In this document: positions 34,694 to 48,152 of the stretch, piece by piece
Numbering within the stretch: the first letter of the stretch is position 1
Layout: every line of letters begins with the position of its first letter
From: Actinokineospora baliensis
Lineage (GTDB): Bacteria; Actinomycetota; Actinomycetes; Mycobacteriales; Pseudonocardiaceae
DNA length: 64,000 nucleotides
Direction of reading: 5' to 3'
NCBI RefSeq assembly: GCF_016907695.1
Contig: NZ_JAFBCK010000001.1
Span: 6,622,001-6,686,000 of the forward strand
Program-made: the position numbers and the translations under genes
The notes under the pieces: model-generated
Told to the model about the DNA's origin: nothing
The model's database searches: none
What the model saw: only the letters and a program-made list of their open reading frames with translations

Positions 34694-36199
34694 TCAGAGA
34701 ACGGACAGCGGCAACGCGTTAGGTCGGACCGGCGCGGGCAGGTCTGACGCCCCGGTCAGGTAGGCGTCAACGGCGTTCGCCACCGACCGCCCCTCGGCGA
34801 TGGCCCACACCACCAGCGACGCCCCGCGGTGGGCGTCGCCGCACACGAACACCCCCGGCGCTGAAGTCTGCCAATCGTGTCCACACGAGACAGTCCCGCG
34901 CGGGCTCAGGGTCAACCCGAGCCCGTCGAGCAGCGGCATGTGTTCGACGCCCTCGAAGCCGATCGCCAGCAGCACCAGGTCCGCGGGCAGTTCCTGCACC
35001 TGGTCCCCCACCGGTACAACGGAACGCGCGCCGGTCGCCGGGTCCTTGCGCACCTGCACCTCGCGCAAGCGGATGGAGCTGATCGCCCCGTCCCCCTCGA
35101 ACGACTCCACCGCGACCGCGAACCGCCGTTCCCCGCCTTCTTCGTGCGCGGCGTAGGTGCGCAGGATCCACGGCCACACCGGCCACGGCGAGCGCGAATC
35201 GTCGCGCTGGCGGGGTGGCATCGGGTACTGGTCGAGTTGGGTGACCGACAGGGCCCCTTGGCGCACCGCCGTCCCGTAGCAGTCGGCGCCCGTGTCGCCG
35301 CCGCCGATGATCACGACGTGCTTGCCGCGGGCGTCGATCGACGTGGGCCCGTCACCCTCGCAGGCGCGGTTGGCGGGCACGAGGTGGTCCATGGCCAGGT
35401 GCACGCCGCGCAGCGATCGGCCGGGCAGTTCCGGGGTGTCGCGACCGCGCAGGGCGCCCACGGCGAGCACGACGGCGTCGTACTCGGCCCGCAGCCGGGA
35501 GACCGGGAAGGCGGACCCGCCGACCTCGCAGCCGGTCACGAACTTGGTTCCCTCGGCCCGCAACTGCGCCAGCCGCCGGTCCAGGAGCTTCTTCTCCATC
35601 TTGAACTCGGGGATGCCGTACCGCAGCAACCCGCCGAGCCGGTCGTCGCGCTCGAAGACCGTCACCTCGTGGCCCGCGCGGGTCAGCTGCTGCGCCGCCG
35701 CGAGGCCTGCCGGGCCGGAACCCACGACCGCGACCCGGCGGCCGGAGGACACCGCGGGCCGGACCGGTTCGACGTACCCGCGCTCCCAGGAGACGTCCGC
35801 GATGGTGCTCTCCACCCGCTTGATCGCGACCGCCCCGCCCGCCTCCGGCGAGATCGCCAGCACGCACGCCGCCTCGCACGGCGCGGGGCACAGGCGGCCG
35901 GTGAACTCGGGGAAGTTGTTGGTGGCGTGCAGCCGCTCCCCCGCCATCGCCCAGTCGCCGCGGCGGACCAGGTCGTTCCACTCGGGGATCAGGTTGCCCA
36001 GCGGGCAGCCCGCCGTGCCGGAGTGGCAGAACGGGATGCCGCAGTCCATGCACCGGCTCGCCTGGGTGCCGACCTGCTCGTCGCGCTGGGGCGCGGGCAG
36101 GTCCCGGTAGACCTCGCGCCAGTCGCCGAGGCGCTCGTCGACCGGGCGCTTGGCCGCGTCCTCTCGGCCGTGGCGCAGGAATCCGCTCGGGTCAGCCAC
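34694..36199 (-). CDS. gltD: Glutamate synthase (NADPH) small subunit
   Basis: 501 residues. N-terminal cluster cysteines ([31 protein letters not shown]) bind 4Fe-4S centres; [13 protein letters not shown] is the FAD motif and [11 protein letters not shown] the NADPH motif. It passes electrons from NADPH to GltB. The start overlaps the gltB stop by 8 bp, so translation is coupled. The 61-bp gap downstream holds a weak CGCGG/CCGCG hairpin (about 34658-34676). Confidence 0.97.
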   Translation of the reverse strand: MADPSGFLRHGREDAAKRPVDERLGDWREVYRDLPAPQRDEQVGTQASRCMDCGIPFCHSGTAGCPLGNLIPEWNDLVRRGDWAMAGERLHATNNFPEFTGRLCPAPCEAACVLAISPEAGGAVAIKRVESTIADVSWERGYVEPVRPAVSSGRRVAVVGSGPAGLAAAQQLTRAGHEVTVFERDDRLGGLLRYGIPEFKMEKKLLDRRLAQLRAEGTKFVTGCEVGGSAFPVSRLRAEYDAVVLAVGALRGRDTPELPGRSLRGVHLAMDHLVPANRACEGDGPTSIDARGKHVVIIGGGDTGADCYGTAVRQGALSVTQLDQYPMPPRQRDDSRSPWPVWPWILRTYAAHEEGGERRFAVAVESFEGDGAISSIRLREVQVRKDPATGARSVVPVGDQVQELPADLVLLAIGFEGVEHMPLLDGLGLTLSPRGTVSCGHDWQTSAPGVFVCGDAHRGASLVVWAIAEGRSVANAVDAYLTGASDLPAPVRPNALPLSVL

Positions 36200-39100
36200 G
36201 GGATGCCTCCATGATCGCCGCGTCCACGTCCCGGCCCTCGGCGCGGGCCAGCCGCACCGCGGCGAGCACCCGCTGGTAGTCGCGCGGCATGACCTTGGTG
36301 AACCCGGCCGACCGGCGAGTCCAGTCGCCCAGCAGGGAGGCGGCGACCGCGGACCCGGTGACCGCGTGGTGGGCGGTGACGACCTCGCGCAACCAGCGCA
36401 GGTCCTCTGGCGCGGGCCGCTGGAGCTCCACCATGTCCTGGTTGACCAGTGCCGGATCCAGGTCGAGCACGTAGCCGATACCGCCGGACATGCCCGCGGC
36501 GAGGTTGCGCCCGGTCGGCCCGAGGACCACCGCGCGGCCGCCGGTCATGTACTCGAAGGCGTGGTCGCCCACCCCCTCGGCGACCAGCACGGCACCCGAG
36601 TTCCGCACGCCGAAGCGCTCGCCGACCCGGCCGCGCAGGAACACCTCGCCCGCGGTCGCGCCGTAGCCGATCACGTTGCCCGCGATGACTTGCCGCTCGG
36701 CCGCGAACACCGCGTCGGTGTGCGGCCGCACGACGATCCTGCCGCCGGACAAGCCCTTGCCCACGTAGTCGTTCGCGTCGCCGAAGAGTTCGATGGTGAT
36801 TCCCCTCGGCAGGAATGCGCCGAGCGACTGCCCCGCCGAGCCGGTCAACCGGACCTGGATCGTCCCGTCGGGCAGGCCGTCGCCACCGAAGCGGCGGGTC
36901 ACCTCGGAGCCCAGCAGGGTGCCGACGGTCCGGTTGACGTTGCGCACCGGCAACTCCAGCCGCACCGGGTGCGCGTCTTCGAGCGCGGCTTCCGCCAACT
37001 GCACCAGGGTCCGGTCCAGCGCGTGCGCCAAACCGTGGTCCTGCGCGCGAACCCGGCGCCGGGCGGTGCCGTATGGCGTGTCGGGCACCGTGAACACCGG
37101 GGTCAGGTCGAGCCCCTGCGCCTTCCAGTGCTCGACGCTGTCGTCGGCTTCCAGCAGTTCCGCGTGGCCGATCGCGTCGTCGAGCGTGCGGAACCCCAGT
37201 GCCGCGAGGTGTTCCCGGACTTCCTCGGCCACGAAACGGAAGTAGTTCACGACGTGCTCAGCCTGACCGGTGTAGCGCTCCCGCAGCACCGGGTTCTGCG
37301 TGGCCACGCCGACCGGACAGGTGTCGAGGTGGCACACCCGCATCATGACGCAGCCCGCCACCACCAGCGGCGCCGTCGCGAAGCCGTACTCCTCGGCACC
37401 GAGCAGCGCGGCGACGACGACATCGCGTCCGTTCTTCAAGGCGCCGTCGACCTGCACCGTGATCCGGTCGCGCAACCCGTTGAGCACCAACGTCTGCTGC
37501 GTCTCGGCGAGCCCGATCTCCCACGGCGTCCCGGCGTGCTTGAGCGAGTTCAGCGGCGAAGCGCCCGTCCCGCCGTCGTGCCCCGAGATCAGGACCACGT
37601 CCGCGTGCGCCTTGGACACACCCGCCGCGACAGTGCCGACCCCGACCTCGGACACCAGTTTCACATGCACGCGGGCCCGTTCGTTGGCGTTCTTCAGGTC
37701 GTGGATCAGCTGCGCGAGGTCCTCGATGGAGTAGATGTCGTGGTGCGGCGGCGGCGAGATCAGCCCTACGCCCGCCGTCGAGTGCCGGGTGCGCGCGATC
37801 CAGGGGTACACCTTGTTCGGCGGCAACTGCCCGCCCTCGCCCGGTTTCGCGCCCTGGGCCATCTTGATCTGGATGTCGTCGGCGTTCACCAGGTACTCGC
37901 TGGTCACCCCGAACCGACCGGACGCCACCTGCTTGATCGCCGAACGCCGCGCCGGGTCGTGCAGCCGCTCGGGGTCCTCGCCGCCCTCACCGGTGTTGGA
38001 CCGACCGCCGATCATGTTCATCGCGATCGCCAGCGTCTCGTGCGCCTCGGCGGAGATGGAGCCGTACGACATGGCGCCCGTGTTGAACCGCGCCAGGATC
38101 GCCTCAACGGGTTCGACCTCGTCCAACGGGATCGGCTTTTCGGCCCGCCGCAACCGGAACATCCCGCGCAGCGCCCCGCCCGCGCGGTTGAGCCGGTCGA
38201 TCTCGGCGCTGTACTGCCGGTAGACCTCGTCGCGGCCGGTGCGGGTGGCGTGCTGGAGCAGGAAGACGGTCTCGGGGGTGAACAGGTGCAGTTCCCCCTC
38301 GCGCCGGTAGGCGTACTCGCCGCCCACGTCCAGCCTGCGGTGGACCCGGTCGGCGGGGTTGTCCGGGTAGGCCCGCCGGTGCCGGGTGCGCGCCTCGGCG
38401 GCGATGACGTCGAGGCCGACCCCGCCGAGCTTGGACGTAGTGCCGGTGAAGTACTCGTCGAGCAGGTCGCGGGCCAGGCCGAACGATTCGAAGACCTGCG
38501 CGGCGGTGTAGGCGCCGACGGTCGAGATGCCCATCTTCGACATGATCTTCAGGACGCCCTTGACCAGCGCCTTCACGTAGTTGCGCACCGCCACCACCGG
38601 TTCGACCCCGGTGATCGCGCCGTGCGAGATCAGGTCCTCGATCGTCTCGAACGCCAGGTACGGGTTGACCGCGGCCGCGCCGTAGCCCAGCAGCAGCGCG
38701 ATGTGGTGCACCTCGCGGGCGTCGCCGCTCTCCACCACCAGCGCCACCCGCAGCCGCTCTTTGGTGCGCACCAGGTGGTGGTGCACCGCCGAGACGAGCA
38801 ACAGCGATGGGATCGGCGCCATCCGGTGGTCGGAGTCGCGGTCGGAGAGCACCAGGGTCCGTGCGCCCGCGGCGATCGCGGCCGACGCCTCGCGCCGCAC
38901 CCGCTCCACGGCCGACCGCAGCGCCGCGCCCCCGCCCTCCACTTCGTACAGTCCGGAGAGGACGGTGCAGGCGTAGCCGGGCAGGTCGCCGTCGTCGTTG
39001 ACGTGGATGAGCTTGGCCAGCTCGTCGTTGTCGATCACCGGGTAGGGCAGCTGGATGTGGCGGCAGGACGCCGGTCCCGGCTCGAGCAGGTTCTGCTCCG

Positions 39101-40757
39101 GCCCCATGATCCGCTGCACCGAGGTGACGATCTCCTCGCGGATGGCGTCCAGCGGCGGGTTGGTGACCTGGGCGAAGATCTGCTTGAAGTAGTCGTAGAG
39201 CAGCCGCGCCCGCTGCGAGAGCGCCGCGGGCGGGGTGTCGGTGCCCATCGACCCGATCGGCTCCGCCCCGGTGACCGCCATCGGGGTGAGCAGGACCTTG
39301 AGCTCCTCCTCGGTGTAGCCGAAGGTCAGCTGGCGGCGGCGCACCGACTCGTGCGGCTGCACCACGTGCTCGCGGTCCGGCAGGTCGGCGATCTTGAGCA
39401 GCCCGGCGTGCAGCCACTCCTCGTACGGGTGCCTGGCGGCCAGCGCGGCCTTGACCTCCTGGTCGTCGACCACCCGGCCCGCGGCGGTGTCGACCAGGAA
39501 CATCCGGCCCGGCTGCAGCCGCCCCTTGGCGACCACCCGCTCCGGCGGCACGTCGAGCACCCCGGTCTCGCTGGCCAGCACCACCCGGTCGTCGGCCAGC
39601 CGCCACCACCGCGCTGGCCGCAGCCCGTTGCGGTCGAGCACCGCGCCGACCAGGGTCCCGTCGGTGAAGGTCACGCACGCGGGTCCGTCCCACGGCTCCA
39701 TCAGGCTGGCGTGGAACTGGTAGAACGCCCGCAGGTCCGGGTCCATGCCGGTGTGGTTCTCCCACGCCTCCGGGATCATCATCAGCACCGCGTGCGGCAG
39801 GCTCCGACCACCCAGGTGCAGCAGCTCGAGCACCTCGTCGAACGACGCCGAGTCCGACCCGTCGGGGTGCACGACCGGGAAGACCCGGCTCAGGTCGCCG
39901 GGCAGCAGGTTCGCCGACAGCAGCGCTTCGCGGGCGCGCATCCGGTTCCGGTTGCCGCGCACCGTGTTGATCTCCCCGTTGTGCGCGACGAACCGGAACG
40001 GGTGCGCCAGCGGCCACGACGGGAAGGTGTTGGTGGAGAACCGGGAGTGCACCAGCGCGATGGCGCTGCGCAGCCGCGGGTCGCGCAGGTCGGGGAAGAA
40101 CGCGGGCAGCTGCGCGGTGGTCAGCATTCCCTTGTAGACCATGGTCCGCGCCGACAGCGACGGGAAGTACACCCCACAGCCTGCGGCGGCGCTGTCGCGC
40201 TCGACCCGCTTGCGCAGGCAGTACACCAGCCGGTCCAGCTCGATCCCGGTCGGACACGCGCCCTCGGCGTCGGGGTACCCGGCCAGCAGCGGCATCGCGA
40301 AGTGCGGCATGACCGAACGCGCGGTCGGGCCGATGTCGGCGGCGTCCGGGTCGACCGGGACCGGTCGCCAGCCCAGCAGCCGCAGCCCCTCCTGCTCGGC
40401 GACGCGCCCGATGAGCGCCACCGCCTCGGCGCGGCGGTCCAGGTCCGCGGGCAGGAAGGCGAGTCCGGTGGCGTAGCCGTGCGCGCCGTGCTCATCCGGC
40501 TCGGGCAGCGTGAACCCGACCTCGGCGCGCAGCAGGTCGTCCGGCAGTTGCACCAGGATGCCCGCGCCGTCACCGCTGGTCGGCTCGGCGCCCGCGGCGC
40601 CGCGGTGTTCCAGGTTGGCCAGCGCGGTCAGCGCGTCCTCGACGATGCCGTGCGAACGGCGGCCCTGGATGTCGGCGACCATGGCCACGCCGCAGGCGTC
40701 CCGCTCGGCCGCCGGGTCGTAGAGGCCGTCCGGGCGCGGAAAGGCCGAGAACAGCAT
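36192..40757 (-). CDS. gltB: Glutamate synthase large subunit
   Basis: 1521 residues. N-terminal class II glutamine amidotransferase: a 21-residue propeptide is expected to be removed to expose Cys22 ([12 protein letters not shown]). Then the central domain, the FMN-binding synthase domain ([37 protein letters not shown]), 3Fe-4S cysteines ([16 protein letters not shown]) and the C-terminal beta-helix ([14 protein letters not shown]). Converts glutamine and 2-oxoglutarate to two glutamates. ATG at 40757 is preceded by AGGAGG. A 147-bp gap separates it from lgt upstream, so it may have its own promoter. Confidence 0.97.
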   Translation of the reverse strand: MLFSAFPRPDGLYDPAAERDACGVAMVADIQGRRSHGIVEDALTALANLEHRGAAGAEPTSGDGAGILVQLPDDLLRAEVGFTLPEPDEHGAHGYATGLAFLPADLDRRAEAVALIGRVAEQEGLRLLGWRPVPVDPDAADIGPTARSVMPHFAMPLLAGYPDAEGACPTGIELDRLVYCLRKRVERDSAAAGCGVYFPSLSARTMVYKGMLTTAQLPAFFPDLRDPRLRSAIALVHSRFSTNTFPSWPLAHPFRFVAHNGEINTVRGNRNRMRAREALLSANLLPGDLSRVFPVVHPDGSDSASFDEVLELLHLGGRSLPHAVLMMIPEAWENHTGMDPDLRAFYQFHASLMEPWDGPACVTFTDGTLVGAVLDRNGLRPARWWRLADDRVVLASETGVLDVPPERVVAKGRLQPGRMFLVDTAAGRVVDDQEVKAALAARHPYEEWLHAGLLKIADLPDREHVVQPHESVRRRQLTFGYTEEELKVLLTPMAVTGAEPIGSMGTDTPPAALSQRARLLYDYFKQIFAQVTNPPLDAIREEIVTSVQRIMGPEQNLLEPGPASCRHIQLPYPVIDNDELAKLIHVNDDGDLPGYACTVLSGLYEVEGGGAALRSAVERVRREASAAIAAGARTLVLSDRDSDHRMAPIPSLLLVSAVHHHLVRTKERLRVALVVESGDAREVHHIALLLGYGAAAVNPYLAFETIEDLISHGAITGVEPVVAVRNYVKALVKGVLKIMSKMGISTVGAYTAAQVFESFGLARDLLDEYFTGTTSKLGGVGLDVIAAEARTRHRRAYPDNPADRVHRRLDVGGEYAYRREGELHLFTPETVFLLQHATRTGRDEVYRQYSAEIDRLNRAGGALRGMFRLRRAEKPIPLDEVEPVEAILARFNTGAMSYGSISAEAHETLAIAMNMIGGRSNTGEGGEDPERLHDPARRSAIKQVASGRFGVTSEYLVNADDIQIKMAQGAKPGEGGQLPPNKVYPWIARTRHSTAGVGLISPPPHHDIYSIEDLAQLIHDLKNANERARVHVKLVSEVGVGTVAAGVSKAHADVVLISGHDGGTGASPLNSLKHAGTPWEIGLAETQQTLVLNGLRDRITVQVDGALKNGRDVVVAALLGAEEYGFATAPLVVAGCVMMRVCHLDTCPVGVATQNPVLRERYTGQAEHVVNYFRFVAEEVREHLAALGFRTLDDAIGHAELLEADDSVEHWKAQGLDLTPVFTVPDTPYGTARRRVRAQDHGLAHALDRTLVQLAEAALEDAHPVRLELPVRNVNRTVGTLLGSEVTRRFGGDGLPDGTIQVRLTGSAGQSLGAFLPRGITIELFGDANDYVGKGLSGGRIVVRPHTDAVFAAERQVIAGNVIGYGATAGEVFLRGRVGERFGVRNSGAVLVAEGVGDHAFEYMTGGRAVVLGPTGRNLAAGMSGGIGYVLDLDPALVNQDMVELQRPAPEDLRWLREVVTAHHAVTGSAVAASLLGDWTRRSAGFTKVMPRDYQRVLAAVRLARAEGRDVDAAIMEASRG

Positions 40758-40904
40758 GGGAAGGCCTCCTGTCTGCGATCGCGCGCTCAGCCGGTGGCGC
40801 ACGGGGCGCAGACCGGTGCTGGGCGCGGGACGGCAGCGGCCCACGACGTGTGTGATTCGAGCTTAACAGTCCGGAAACCGGGTCGACACTCGTCGGCGAG
40901 CGGC

Positions 40905-41990
40905 CTACGACTTGCTGGGCACGTCCTTGTCGCTGGACGTGTCGTCGGCCTTGTCGTCCGCCTCGGCCCGATCGCCCTGGGGCACAGCGGCCTCGGTGTC
41001 CTTCTCGGGCGCGTCCTCGTCGTCCGCGGTGTCCACGTCCGACTCGTCCCCGGTCTCGTCCTCGGCTTCGTCCTTGGCCGTGGCGTCCGGCTGGGACGGC
41101 GCGGTCAGCACCGACAGGTCTTCCCGGGGACCCCGGCGTCCGGCGAGCACGAAGTAGACCAGCGCGCCGAGGAACAGCAGGATCGACGTCCACACGTTGA
41201 TCCGCAGGCCGAGCACCATGGTCGCCGGGTCGGTGCGCATCATCTCGATCAGGCCGCGGCCGACGGTGTAGCCGGCGACGTAGATGGCGAACGCGCGGCC
41301 GTGGCCCAGGCGCAGCTTGCGGTCGAGCAGCACCACGAGGAGGGCGATCAGCAGGTTCCAGACGAGTTCGTAGAGGAACGTCGGGTGGACCGGGCTGCCG
41401 TCGATCAGGGTGTGGTCGATGGCGACGCCGTTGAGCGGGTCCTCCTGGCCGAACTCGTTGACCCTGCGGTAGATCTCCAGGCCCCAGGGCAGGTCGGTGG
41501 GGCCGCCGTAGAGCTCTTGGTTGAAGTAGTTGCCGATGCGGCCGATGGCCTGGGCCGTGACGATCCCGGGTGCGATGGCGTCGGCGAAGGCGGGCAGCGG
41601 CACGCCCTTGCGGCGGCACCCGATCCACGCGCCCACGGCGCCCAACGCGATGGCGCCCCAGATACCGAGGCCGCCGTCCCAGATGCGGAGTGCGTTGAGC
41701 GGGTTCTTGCCCTCGCCGAAGTACCGGTAGTAGTCCGTGGCGACGTGGTAGAGCCTGCCGCCGATCAACCCGAACGGCACCGCGTAGACCGCGACGTCGA
41801 GGACCGTGCCCGGCTGGCCGCCGCGCGCGACGAAGCGCTTCTCACCCCAGTAGATGGCCACGATGATGCCCGCGATGATGCACAGCGCGTAGGCCCGCAG
41901 CGGAAGGGTGAAGACCCCCAGGTCCAGCTCCCAGACACCTCGGTCAGGGCTGGGGATGCTGGCGAGGATGTGGCTCGAAGCGCTCGTCAC
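40905..41990 (-). CDS. lgt: Prolipoprotein diacylglyceryl transferase
   Basis: 361 residues, seven TM helices. The Lgt signature GRIGNYFNQELYGGPTDLPWG (written here as GRIGNYFNQELYGG) and DGGLGIWGAIALG are intact. It moves diacylglycerol to the lipobox Cys of lipoproteins such as the DUF3558 proteins in this window. The C-terminal ~75 residues form a highly acidic Asp/Glu-rich tail typical of actinobacterial Lgt. GTG start at 41990. Downstream neighbour of trpA as in mycobacteria. Confidence 0.95.
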   Translation of the reverse strand: MTSASSHILASIPSPDRGVWELDLGVFTLPLRAYALCIIAGIIVAIYWGEKRFVARGGQPGTVLDVAVYAVPFGLIGGRLYHVATDYYRYFGEGKNPLNALRIWDGGLGIWGAIALGAVGAWIGCRRKGVPLPAFADAIAPGIVTAQAIGRIGNYFNQELYGGPTDLPWGLEIYRRVNEFGQEDPLNGVAIDHTLIDGSPVHPTFLYELVWNLLIALLVVLLDRKLRLGHGRAFAIYVAGYTVGRGLIEMMRTDPATMVLGLRINVWTSILLFLGALVYFVLAGRRGPREDLSVLTAPSQPDATAKDEAEDETGDESDVDTADDEDAPEKDTEAAVPQGDRAEADDKADDTSSDKDVPSKS

Positions 41991-42073
41991 GGGGGCTACG
42001 GTAACGGGACCGGGTGGCCTGGCCGTGAAGTGGTGCCCGTACCGCCGTCAGCGGGAAGTGCGGGCACCGGAGT

Positions 42074-42865
42074 TCACCCGATCGGCGTCGGCGCGGTGCG
42101 CACGCCGTCGGCCAGTTCGGCCGCCAGCGCACGAACCCCTGGCACGCCCTCTTCGGAGCGGGTCACGAACGCGGACCCCACGATCACCGCGTCGGCGAAG
42201 GACGCCACCTCGGCGGCCTGCGCGCCGGAGCGCACCCCGAGCCCCACGCCGATCGGCAGCGACGTGTGCGCCCTGGTGCGCTCGACCAGACCCGCGGCCG
42301 CGCCGCCGACCTGGTCACGGGCACCGGTCACGCCCATCACCGCGGTCGCGTACACGAAACCGGAGGACGCCGCGACGGTGCTGGCGATGCGCTCCTCCGA
42401 CGACGACGGCGCGACCAGAAAGATCCGGTCGAGGCCGTGTGCCTCGGAGGCGGCCAGCCAGTCGGCGCCCTCGTCGGGGATCAGGTCCGGCGTGATGATG
42501 CCCAGGCCACCGGCGGCGGCCAGGTCCCGGGAGAACGCGTCGACGCCGTAGCGGAAGACGGGGTTCCAGTAGGTCATCACCACGGCGTGGCCACCGGCGG
42601 CGGAAACCGCCTCGACCACGGTGAACAGGTCGCGCAGCCGGAACCCGGCCTTGAGCGCGGTCTCCGCGGCGGCCTGGATGACCGGGCCGTCCATCACCGG
42701 GTCGGAGTACGGGACGCCGACCTCGACCAGGTCGCAGCCCGCATCGATCATGCCCTTGAGCAGGTCGATCGAGCCGTCGACGGTGGGGAACCCGGCGGGC
42801 AGGTAGCCGATGAGCGCACCGCGGCCCTCGCCCCTGGTCCGCGCGAACACCGAGTCCAGGCCCAT
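42074..42865 (-). CDS. trpA: Tryptophan synthase alpha subunit
   Basis: 263 residues. YLPAGFPTVD, the catalytic Glu48 in DLVEVGVPYSDP and Asp59 in VMDGPVIQ, and PIGVGLGVRSGAQAAEV are all present. Cleaves indole-3-glycerol phosphate to indole and G3P, passing indole to TrpB. Its ATG directly abuts the trpB stop (TAG-ATG). Confidence 0.97.
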   Translation of the reverse strand: MGLDSVFARTRGEGRGALIGYLPAGFPTVDGSIDLLKGMIDAGCDLVEVGVPYSDPVMDGPVIQAAAETALKAGFRLRDLFTVVEAVSAAGGHAVVMTYWNPVFRYGVDAFSRDLAAAGGLGIITPDLIPDEGADWLAASEAHGLDRIFLVAPSSSEERIASTVAASSGFVYATAVMGVTGARDQVGGAAAGLVERTRAHTSLPIGVGLGVRSGAQAAEVASFADAVIVGSAFVTRSEEGVPGVRALAAELADGVRTAPTPIG

Positions 42866-44097
<1,232 letters not shown>

Positions 44098-44101
<4 letters not shown>

Positions 44102-44907
44102 CGGCCGGGCCTCGGGCACGCCGGGTGCGACCCAGCGGTGACCAGCTGCACCAGCGCGGCCTTCGGGTCGTCGGTGGCCACCAGGCCCTCGCCGACCAGC
44201 ACGGCGTCCGCGCCCGCGCCCGCGTAGGTCATCAGGTCGCTCGGCCCGCGGACCCCGGACTCGGCGATCTTGATGGTCTCCAGCGGCAACCCGGGGGCCA
44301 GCCTGCCGAAGACGTCCCGGTCGACCTCGAGGGTGTGCAGGTTGCGCGCGTTGATGCCGATGACCCGCGCGCCCGCCTCCAGGGCGCGGTCGGCCTCCTC
44401 GGCGGTGTGCACCTCGACCAGCGCGGTCATGCCCAGCGACTCGACCCGGTCCAGCAGCGAGGCCAGCGCGTTCTGCTCCAGCGCGGCCACGATCAGCAGC
44501 ACCAGGTCCGCGCCGTGCGCGCGGGCCTCGTGCACCTGGTATGGGCTCACGATGAAGTCCTTGCGCAGCAACGGGATGTCGACCTGGGCGCGGACCGCGT
44601 CGAAGTCGGCCAGCGACCCGCCGAAGCGGCGCTGCTCGGTGAGCACGCTGATGACCCGCGCGCCCGCCGCGGCGTAGTCCTTGGCCAGCGCCGCCGGGTC
44701 GGCGATGGAGGCCAGCTCGCCCTTGGACGGGCTGCGCCGCTTGACCTCGGCGATCACGCCGACGTCGGAGCCGCGCAGCGCGCTGAGCGCGTCACGCGGC
44801 GCGGCGGCCTTGGCCGCCAGTTCCTTGATGGTGTCGAACGGGATGGCCGCCTCGCGCACGGCGAGGTCTTCCCGGACACCGTCGATGATCGAGTCCAGTG
44901 TGCTCAC
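44098..44907 (-). CDS. trpC: Indole-3-glycerol phosphate synthase
   Basis: 269-residue TIM barrel. [12 protein letters not shown] (Lys56), [13 protein letters not shown] (catalytic Lys), [11 protein letters not shown] and [13 protein letters not shown] match the family throughout. GTG start at 44907. The 113-bp upstream gap has TAGCAT, a possible -10, so trpC-B-A may also be transcribed from here. No Trp-rich leader peptide was seen. Confidence 0.97.
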
Positions 44908-45020
44908 CGCGCACCCCGAACCGATGTCTGGCTGGTGTAGTCCCTCACAACCACTGCCCCTTCCCGCCGAATTGATGCTAACTCCGGCCCGTTGCCCACC
45001 TCGGAACCGGGTCCTCGCTC

Positions 45021-45560
45021 TCAGTTCGGTGGTTGCCGGAGCGTAGGGTCCTGCCCCTCCGACAACGCCTCCCACAGGTCCTTCTCCCCGCGCGCGGACT
45101 CCTTCGCCGCCGCCGGGCTGCGGTAGCGACCGCCCATCCGGGGCGCCCGGTGCCCGGTGAGCACGAGCAACACGCCAGCGGCGACCATCAGGACGCCTCC
45201 CAACACCGCCAGGGCCTTCCCCGCGAACTCGGAGCCCTCCGCCAGGCCTGACCACACCGGTACCAGGCCCAGCAGGCCCACAACGGCCCCGAGCAGGCGT
45301 CGCCAGAGCCCGCTGAGCGCCAACGCCCCGGCGATCGCGGCCACGGCGAGCACGGCGAGCGGCACCAGCGCGGGGACCAGTTCCTCGCCCGGTACCGCCA
45401 CGGTCGTGGTGGCACCGGTCCCCGGCCGATCGCGCACGGTGTGCTGCCACGGCAGCCGCGCGGCGCCCCAGAGCACGCCTGCCGCCACCGGCAGCAGCAC
45501 CACCACGATCCACAGTGGACGCTTGCCCGCCGCCGGGGGCGCGGGCTCCGGGTCAGCCAT
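45021..45560 (-). CDS. Trp-operon-associated membrane protein (TIGR02234 type)
   Basis: 179 residues with four TM helices ([20 protein letters not shown] first) and a cytoplasmic tail ([19 protein letters not shown]). Proteins of this type sit between trpE and trpC in many actinobacteria (Rv1610 in M. tuberculosis, from memory) and have no established function. The start ATG overlaps the end of trpE by 8 bp, so it is translated with trpE. Confidence 0.9.
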   Translation of the reverse strand: MADPEPAPPAAGKRPLWIVVVLLPVAAGVLWGAARLPWQHTVRDRPGTGATTTVAVPGEELVPALVPLAVLAVAAIAGALALSGLWRRLLGAVVGLLGLVPVWSGLAEGSEFAGKALAVLGGVLMVAAGVLLVLTGHRAPRMGGRYRSPAAAKESARGEKDLWEALSEGQDPTLRQPPN

Positions 45561-47112
45561 GGGCACCGGTCGCCGGGCGCATGGTCTCGGCGGTGGCGAT
45601 CGCGGCCAGCACCGCGCCCGCCTTGTTGACGCACTCCGTGTCCTCGGCCGCCGGGTTCGAGTCAGCGACGACACCGGCCCCGGCCTGCACGTACGCCACG
45701 CCGTCGCGGATCAGCGCGGTGCGGATGGCGATCGCGGTGTCGCCGTCGCCCGCGAAGTCCAGGTAGCCCACGACGCCGCCGTAGAGCCCGCGCCTGGTCG
45801 GCTCCAACTCCTCGATGAGCTCCATCGCGCGCGGCTTGGGCGCCCCGGAGAGGGTGCCCGCGGGGAAGCAGGCGGCGACCGCGTCGAAGGCGGTCTTGCC
45901 CTCGGCCAACTCGCCGGTCACGGTCGAGACGATGTGCATGACGTGGCTGTAGCGCTCGACCCGGAAGAAGTCGACGACCTGCACGGTGCCCGGTTTGCAG
46001 ACCCGACCCAGGTCGTTGCGGCCCAGGTCGACCAGCATGACGTGCTCGGCGCGCTCCTTCTCGTCGGCGAGCAGGTCCTTCTCCAGGATCTGGTCCTCCT
46101 CCGGGTCCACCCCGCGCCAGCGGGTCCCGGCGATGGGGTGCGTGGTCGCCCGCCCGTCGCGCACGGTGACCAGGGCCTCCGGGCTGGAGCCGACGATGCT
46201 GAACCCGTCGAGCCGCAGCAGGTACATGTACGGGCTGGGGTTGGTGGTGCGCAGCACCCGGTAGATGTCGAGCGGGTCAGCCTCGGTGCGCACCTCGAAG
46301 CGCTGCGAGAGCACGATCTGGAACGCCTCGCCCGCCCGGATGGCCTCCTTGGCCGAGCGCACCGCCGCCTGGAACTCGCCGGGCTCGCGCCTGCGGGTGT
46401 ACTCGGGCGTGGGTCGGTCGAAGGTGGCCGCAGTGGGGGCGGCGGGGGTCTGCAGGCCCAGCACCATCCGGTCGAGCCTGGCGACCGCGTCGTCGTAGGC
46501 GGCGTCCACCCGCTCCGGGGAGTCGTCCCAGTTCACCGCGTTGGCGATGAGGGTGATGGTGCCCTCGTGGTGGTCGAGCGCGGCCAGGTCGGTGGCCAGC
46601 AGCATGACCAGTTCCGGCAGGTCCAGGTCGTCCTCGGCGAGCTCGGGCAGCCGCTCCAGACGGCGCACGGCGTCGTAGCCGATGAAGCCGACCATGCCGC
46701 CGGTGAGCGGGGGCAGGCCGGGCAGCGGGTCGGTGTGCAGCAGCCGGACCGTCTCGCGCAGCGCCTCCAGCGGGTCGCCGCCCTGCGGCAGGCCGATCGG
46801 CGGGGTGCCGGTCCAGTGCGCCTCTCCGCCGGTGGCGGTCAGCGCGGCGGGGCTGTGCACGCCGACGAACGACCAGCGCGACCAGGAGCGGCCGTTCTCG
46901 GCGGACTCCAGCAGGAACGTGCCCGGGCGGTCGCCGGCGAGCTTGCGGTACACCCCGACCGGGGTCTCGGCGTCGGCGAGCACCCGCCGGACCACCGGGA
47001 TGACCCGCCGGTCGGCCGCCAGGGCGTGGAACTGCTCCCTGGTGGGACTCACCTCACCCATGCCGCCCGTGGTCGACGCCGGGCGGGACGGGACACCGAT
47101 CGCACTCACCAT
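45553..47112 (-). CDS. trpE: Anthranilate synthase component I
   Basis: 519 residues. [21 protein letters not shown] (read here as [18 protein letters not shown]), [35 protein letters not shown] and [18 protein letters not shown] cover the Trp-feedback and chorismate sites. Uses chorismate plus ammonia/glutamine; the glutaminase partner trpG and trpD are not in this window. ATG at 47112; [11 protein letters not shown] (47064) is a downstream alternative. No attenuator leader is visible in the 94 bp to the divergent TetR start. Confidence 0.95.
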   Translation of the reverse strand: MVSAIGVPSRPASTTGGMGEVSPTREQFHALAADRRVIPVVRRVLADAETPVGVYRKLAGDRPGTFLLESAENGRSWSRWSFVGVHSPAALTATGGEAHWTGTPPIGLPQGGDPLEALRETVRLLHTDPLPGLPPLTGGMVGFIGYDAVRRLERLPELAEDDLDLPELVMLLATDLAALDHHEGTITLIANAVNWDDSPERVDAAYDDAVARLDRMVLGLQTPAAPTAATFDRPTPEYTRRREPGEFQAAVRSAKEAIRAGEAFQIVLSQRFEVRTEADPLDIYRVLRTTNPSPYMYLLRLDGFSIVGSSPEALVTVRDGRATTHPIAGTRWRGVDPEEDQILEKDLLADEKERAEHVMLVDLGRNDLGRVCKPGTVQVVDFFRVERYSHVMHIVSTVTGELAEGKTAFDAVAACFPAGTLSGAPKPRAMELIEELEPTRRGLYGGVVGYLDFAGDGDTAIAIRTALIRDGVAYVQAGAGVVADSNPAAEDTECVNKAGAVLAAIATAETMRPATGAHG

Positions 47113-47160
47113 GGCGTCATTCTGCCGTGTGACCCGTGACCGTCCCGCGCGGGCCCATAT

Positions 47161-47176
47161 TTCAACGCGTGTTGAA
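47161..47176. promoter_or_regulatory. Candidate TetR operator between trpE and TetR
   Basis: TTCAAC-GCGT-GTTGAA, 6-bp perfect arms, 30 bp before the TetR start and 48 bp before trpE. Its position in the divergent gap fits autoregulation, and perhaps control of trpE. Confidence 0.6.
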
Positions 47177-47206
47177 CGACTGTCGCCGGTAGGCCATGAT
47201 GGACAG

Positions 47207-47812
47207 GTGACGAGCTCCAACGGCGAACGCCGCCGCGGCAGGCGCCCCGGCGGCACCGACACCAGGACGGCCCTGCTGGGCGCGGCCCGCGAGGTCTTCA
47301 CCGAGCAGGGCTACGACGGCGCCACCGTGCGCGCCATCGCCAAGCGGGCCGGGGTGGACGCCGCCATGGTCAACCACTGGTTCGGCGGCAAGGAGGCGCT
47401 CTTCGCCGAGGCGGTGCTGCAACTGCCGTTCAACCCGCGCGAACGCATCGCCGAGGTGCTCGGCTCCGGCGACCCGAAGACCCTGGGCGAGCGGGTCATC
47501 CGCACCTTCCTCACCGTGTGGGACGCCCAGGGCGGCGGCATCTTCGCCGCCCTCATCCGCAGCGTCGCCGCGCACGAGCACGTCGCCCTGGCGCTGCGCG
47601 AGTTCTTCCACAACAACGTCTTCAGCCAGTTCAGCGGGGTGGCCGACGACCACCCCGAGATCCGGGCGAACCTGGTCGCCTCGCAGATGATCGGCCTCGG
47701 GGTGGTCCGCTACGTGGCCCGGTTCGACCCGATCACCACCGCGGACGTGGAGGTCGTGGTGAAGGCGGTGGGGCCGACCCTGCAGCGCTACCTCACCGGT
47801 CCGCTGGACTGA
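47207..47812 (+). CDS. TetR family regulator, paralogue next to trpE
   Basis: 201 residues. HTH region [40 protein letters not shown] and GGKEALF, followed by [11 protein letters not shown] and a helical domain. Closely similar in layout to the TetR at 49.3 kb. GTG at 47207. Its 3' end overlaps the convergent hisI gene by 20 bp. Ligand and targets unknown; control of trp genes would be unusual for a TetR protein and is only suggested by position. Confidence 0.9.
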   Translation: MTSSNGERRRGRRPGGTDTRTALLGAAREVFTEQGYDGATVRAIAKRAGVDAAMVNHWFGGKEALFAEAVLQLPFNPRERIAEVLGSGDPKTLGERVIRTFLTVWDAQGGGIFAALIRSVAAHEHVALALREFFHNNVFSQFSGVADDHPEIRANLVASQMIGLGVVRYVARFDPITTADVEVVVKAVGPTLQRYLTGPLD

Positions 47813-48152
47813 CGTCCAGCAGCGGCTTGGCGTCGAAGCAGGTGCGGTCGCCGGTGTGGCAGGCGCCGCCGGTCTGCTCGACCACCAGCAGCACGGTGTC
47901 GCCGTCGCAGTCGAGGCGGACGTCGTGCACGGTCTGGGTGTTGCCGGAGGTGGCGCCCTTGACCCACAGCTCACCGCGGCTGCGGGAGAAGTAGGTGGCC
48001 TGGCGGGTGGTCAGCGTCAGGTGCAGCGCCTCGTCGTTCATCCACGCCACCATCAGGACCTCACCGGTCCCCCGCTGCTGCGCCACCGCGCACACCAAGC
48101 CGTCCGCGGTGCGCTTGAGCAGCCCCGCGATCGCCGGGTCAAGACTGGTCAC
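47793..48152 (-). CDS. hisI: Phosphoribosyl-AMP cyclohydrolase
   Basis: 119 residues. [34 protein letters not shown] and the metal-binding cysteines in RLDCDGDT and [12 protein letters not shown] are intact. Third step of histidine synthesis. Monofunctional, as in other actinobacteria (HisE separate). GTG start at 48152. Confidence 0.96.
   Translation of the reverse strand: MTSLDPAIAGLLKRTADGLVCAVAQQRGTGEVLMVAWMNDEALHLTLTTRQATYFSRSRGELWVKGATSGNTQTVHDVRLDCDGDTVLLVVEQTGGACHTGDRTCFDAKPLLDVSPADR

Noticed and set aside
36150..42551. Very long open frame (over 2,100 codons) on the plus strand
   Set aside because: It is antisense to gltD, gltB and lgt; the translation is Arg/His/Gly-rich with no family motifs, a usual GC-skew shadow of high-GC genes.
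47113..47206. Trp attenuator/leader peptide before trpE
   Set aside because: No short frame with clustered Trp codons and no terminator/antiterminator pair could be found in the 94-bp gap.
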